Notes under the pieces: model-generated
What the model saw: the letters and a program-made list of their open reading frames with translations, nothing else
Databases searched by the model: none
What the model was told of the DNA's origin: nothing
Made by a program: the position numbers and the translations under genes
From: JBFKPQ01 sp041628225
Lineage (GTDB): Bacteria; Actinomycetota; Acidimicrobiia; Spongiisociales; JAENVV01
NCBI GenBank assembly: GCA_041628225.1
Contig: JBFKPQ010000105.1
Coordinates: 1-7,722 of the forward strand
DNA length: 7,722 nt
Reading direction: 5' to 3'
Shown here: piece by piece, positions 6,050 to 7,722 of the stretch
How positions within the stretch are numbered: position 1 is the first letter of the stretch
Layout of the letters: every line of letters starts with the position of its first letter

Positions 6050-7426
6050 ATGGCATCGCTCTCAGAGCGGGTAGCAGCCGCCAAGACCACGACCGACGCA
6101 CGCGGGGACTCGCGCCGCGAAGAGATGTTCCGCGAACTGCGCGGCAAGTTGCACTTCCGAGTAGTCGAAGAGCTCGGACCGACGCTGTACGACCGACAGA
6201 TGAGCGATGCCGAGCTGCGTCTGCGCGTCGTCGAGATGCTCGAGTGGGCTGTGTCGCAGGAAGAAGGCCTGCCCCTGAGCACGGCCGACCGTTCGCAGCT
6301 GATCAACGAGATCGCTTCGGACGTTCTCGGCTACGGTCCCATCGATCCGCTCATCGCCGACCCGACGGTGACCGAAGTCATGGTCAACGGTCCCACCCAC
6401 GTGTTCGTGGAACGGTCCGGCAAGCTGGCCAAGACATCGGTCAAATTCGTCGACGAGACCCATCTGCGCAGGATCATTGACAAGATCGTCGGGACGGTCG
6501 GCCGGCGTGTCGACGAGGCGACGCCGATGGTCGATGCCCGGCTGCCCGATGGTTCGCGTGTCAACGCGATCATCCATCCGCTCGCCATCGGTGGTCCGTT
6601 CCTCACCATTCGCAAGTTCTCGGTCGATCCCCTCATGGAAGAGGACCTGATCGCCAACGGCACGTTCGACAAGCGGGTGGCCGATTTCCTCGCCGGCTGC
6701 GTCGAAGGGCGGCTGAACGTCATCATCTCCGGAGGTACCGGTTCGGGTAAGACCACGATGCTCAACGTGGTGTCGTCGTACATCCCCAAAGAAGAGCGCA
6801 TCGTCACGGTCGAGGACGCCGCCGAACTCCAGTTGCGTCAGACGCATGTGCTCACGCTCGAGTCCCGCCCTCCCAACCTCGAGGGCAAGGGTCAGATCAC
6901 GATCCGCGATCTCGTCCGCAACTCGCTCCGCATGCGTCCCGATCGCATCGTCGTCGGTGAGGTCCGTGGCGGGGAAGCCCTCGACATGTTGCAGGCCATG
7001 AACACCGGCCACGACGGCTCGCTGACCACCGTGCACTCGAACTCGCCGCGCGACACCCTGTCCCGTATCGAGACGATGGTGCTGATGGCCGGGTTCGATC
7101 TGCCCGTCCGGGCGATTCGTGAGCAGGTGGCGTCCGCCGTCGATCTCATCGTGCACGTCGCGCGGCTCCGTGACGGCACCCGCCGAATCACGCACATCAC
7201 CGAGGTGGAGGGCATGGAGGGTGACGTGATCACGCTGCAGGATCTCTTCCTGTTCGACTTCGGCATGGGCATGTCCGAAGAGGGCAGGTTCCTCGGCAAG
7301 CTGAAGGCAACCGGCATCCGGCCGACGTTCAGCGAGCAGCTGTCCGACCTCGGCGTGATGCTCCCCGGCGACATCTTCGATCCCGAGCCCTTCGCCCGCC
7401 GATCCTCGACGACGAACGCCTGGTGA
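6050..7426 (+). CDS. tadA: Tad/Flp pilus secretion ATPase TadA/CpaF
   Basis: Hexameric cytoplasmic ATPase of the type II/IV secretion superfamily that powers assembly, and in some species retraction, of Tad pili. It has 458 aa, a normal length for TadA/CpaF. The N-terminal part (about 30-190) holds the features before the ATPase core, including LGYGPIDPLIADPTVTEVMV (93-112) and the RVDEATPMVDARLPDGSRVN block. Catalytic motifs in order are Walker A GGTGSGKT (228-235, Lys234), an Asp box around VTVEDAAEL (252-260), Walker B RIVVGEVRG (299-307, Glu304) and a His box TGHDGSLTTVHSN (319-331). LRMRPDRIVVGEVRG is characteristic of the CpaF branch. All key residues are present, so it should be active. 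Its stop overlaps the next ATG by one base (TGATG at 7424-7428). A conjugation ATPase (VirB11) is less likely given cpaB and tadZ next door. Confidence 0.96.
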   Translation: MASLSERVAAAKTTTDARGDSRREEMFRELRGKLHFRVVEELGPTLYDRQMSDAELRLRVVEMLEWAVSQEEGLPLSTADRSQLINEIASDVLGYGPIDPLIADPTVTEVMVNGPTHVFVERSGKLAKTSVKFVDETHLRRIIDKIVGTVGRRVDEATPMVDARLPDGSRVNAIIHPLAIGGPFLTIRKFSVDPLMEEDLIANGTFDKRVADFLAGCVEGRLNVIISGGTGSGKTTMLNVVSSYIPKEERIVTVEDAAELQLRQTHVLTLESRPPNLEGKGQITIRDLVRNSLRMRPDRIVVGEVRGGEALDMLQAMNTGHDGSLTTVHSNSPRDTLSRIETMVLMAGFDLPVRAIREQVASAVDLIVHVARLRDGTRRITHITEVEGMEGDVITLQDLFLFDFGMGMSEEGRFLGKLKATGIRPTFSEQLSDLGVMLPGDIFDPEPFARRSSTTNAW

Positions 7427-7722
7427 TGCTTCGCCGACTTCTGGTCGCAGTCGCGGTTCTCCTGGCCCTGGCGCCGGCGACGGTTGCGCTCGCCCAGGAG
7501 GCCGAGGAGCTCGTCATCGTCGACGTCAACCTGTCCCGCTACAACGAGGACGGGCGTGTCACGATCGTCGCCGAGTTCCGCAACGTCGACTCGTTCGATC
7601 CCGCCAACATCGTGGTCGTCGAAGAGGGCGTGGTGATCAACGACGTCGAGTTCTCCACGATCGAATCGTCCACGGTCGACGTCGGCGTGGTGCTCGCCAT
7701 CGACGTCAGCGGTTCGATGAAC
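7426..7722 (+). CDS. Secreted VWA-domain protein, N-terminal fragment (runs off the window)
   Basis: ATG 7426 overlaps the tadA stop by one base, and the frame stays open for 99 codons to the window edge, so the gene is cut by the window rather than broken. Residues 1-23 form a signal peptide or membrane anchor: basic MLRR, a hydrophobic core, then a possible cleavage after ALA (21-23). Residues 28-85 resemble a short beta-rich domain. The VWA domain then begins with VGVVLAIDVSGSMN, whose DxSxS (Asp93, Ser95, Ser97; 7702-7716) is the MIDAS metal-binding motif. No clear Shine-Dalgarno sequence is visible, so translation is probably coupled to tadA. As far as I recall, some actinobacterial Tad loci carry a signal peptide-VWA-TadB fusion at this position, and this may be one. 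The visible part shows only secretion and VWA features, so the fusion is inferred. Function: probably extracytoplasmic adhesion or pilus assembly. Confidence 0.85.
   Translation, partial: MLRRLLVAVAVLLALAPATVALAQEAEELVIVDVNLSRYNEDGRVTIVAEFRNVDSFDPANIVVVEEGVVINDVEFSTIESSTVDVGVVLAIDVSGSMN

Noticed and set aside
6062..7195. Antisense open frame of 377 codons within tadA
   Set aside because: It mirrors the tadA codons, shows no domain, and spans the catalytic core of a well-conserved ATPase on the other strand.

Overview
The window is GC-rich bacterial DNA with strong G/C preference at third codon positions. It holds five protein-coding genes, all on the + strand. Three features suggest a high-GC actinobacterium: the polA-rpsA gene order, a PolA whose proofreading residues are lost, and a four-domain ribosomal protein S1. 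The make-up of the Tad locus, with a VWA protein following tadA, would fit the class Acidimicrobiia. That class-level placement is an impression, not something the sequence proves.

Region 1 (1-1996) is the 3' part of polA (DNA polymerase I). Most of its 5'-nuclease domain lies upstream of the window. Region 2 (about 1997-3756) is rpsA, with its own sigma70-type promoter starting 5 bp after the polA stop, a short leader with a hairpin, the S1 reading frame, and a strong GC hairpin about 60 bp after the stop that probably terminates it. The S1 protein has an unusually long Ala/Glu-rich N-terminal extension, encoded by eight tandem 21-bp units.

Region 3 (3674-3875) is a 202-bp non-coding stretch holding the putative rpsA terminator, a candidate promoter near 3814-3821, and a leader that could fold over the ribosome-binding site of the next gene. 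Region 4 (3876-7722, continuing beyond the edge) is a tight operon for a Tad/Flp-type pilus: cpaB (SAF-domain protein), tadZ/cpaE (pseudo-receiver plus MinD-like ATPase), tadA/cpaF (secretion ATPase), and the start of a secreted or membrane-anchored VWA-domain protein that overlaps tadA by one base.

In the Tad operon, TadZ would place the machine in the cell, TadA would power pilin assembly, and CpaB is a cell-envelope component. The membrane platform (TadB/TadC) and the pilin should follow downstream of the window. The VWA protein may itself be the N-terminus of a VWA-TadB fusion.

The two halves of the window are functionally unrelated: information-processing housekeeping genes, then a surface appendage locus. 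In many actinobacteria coaE follows rpsA, and here the Tad locus occupies that position. I see no tRNA, rRNA, CRISPR array, insertion sequence or integrase.
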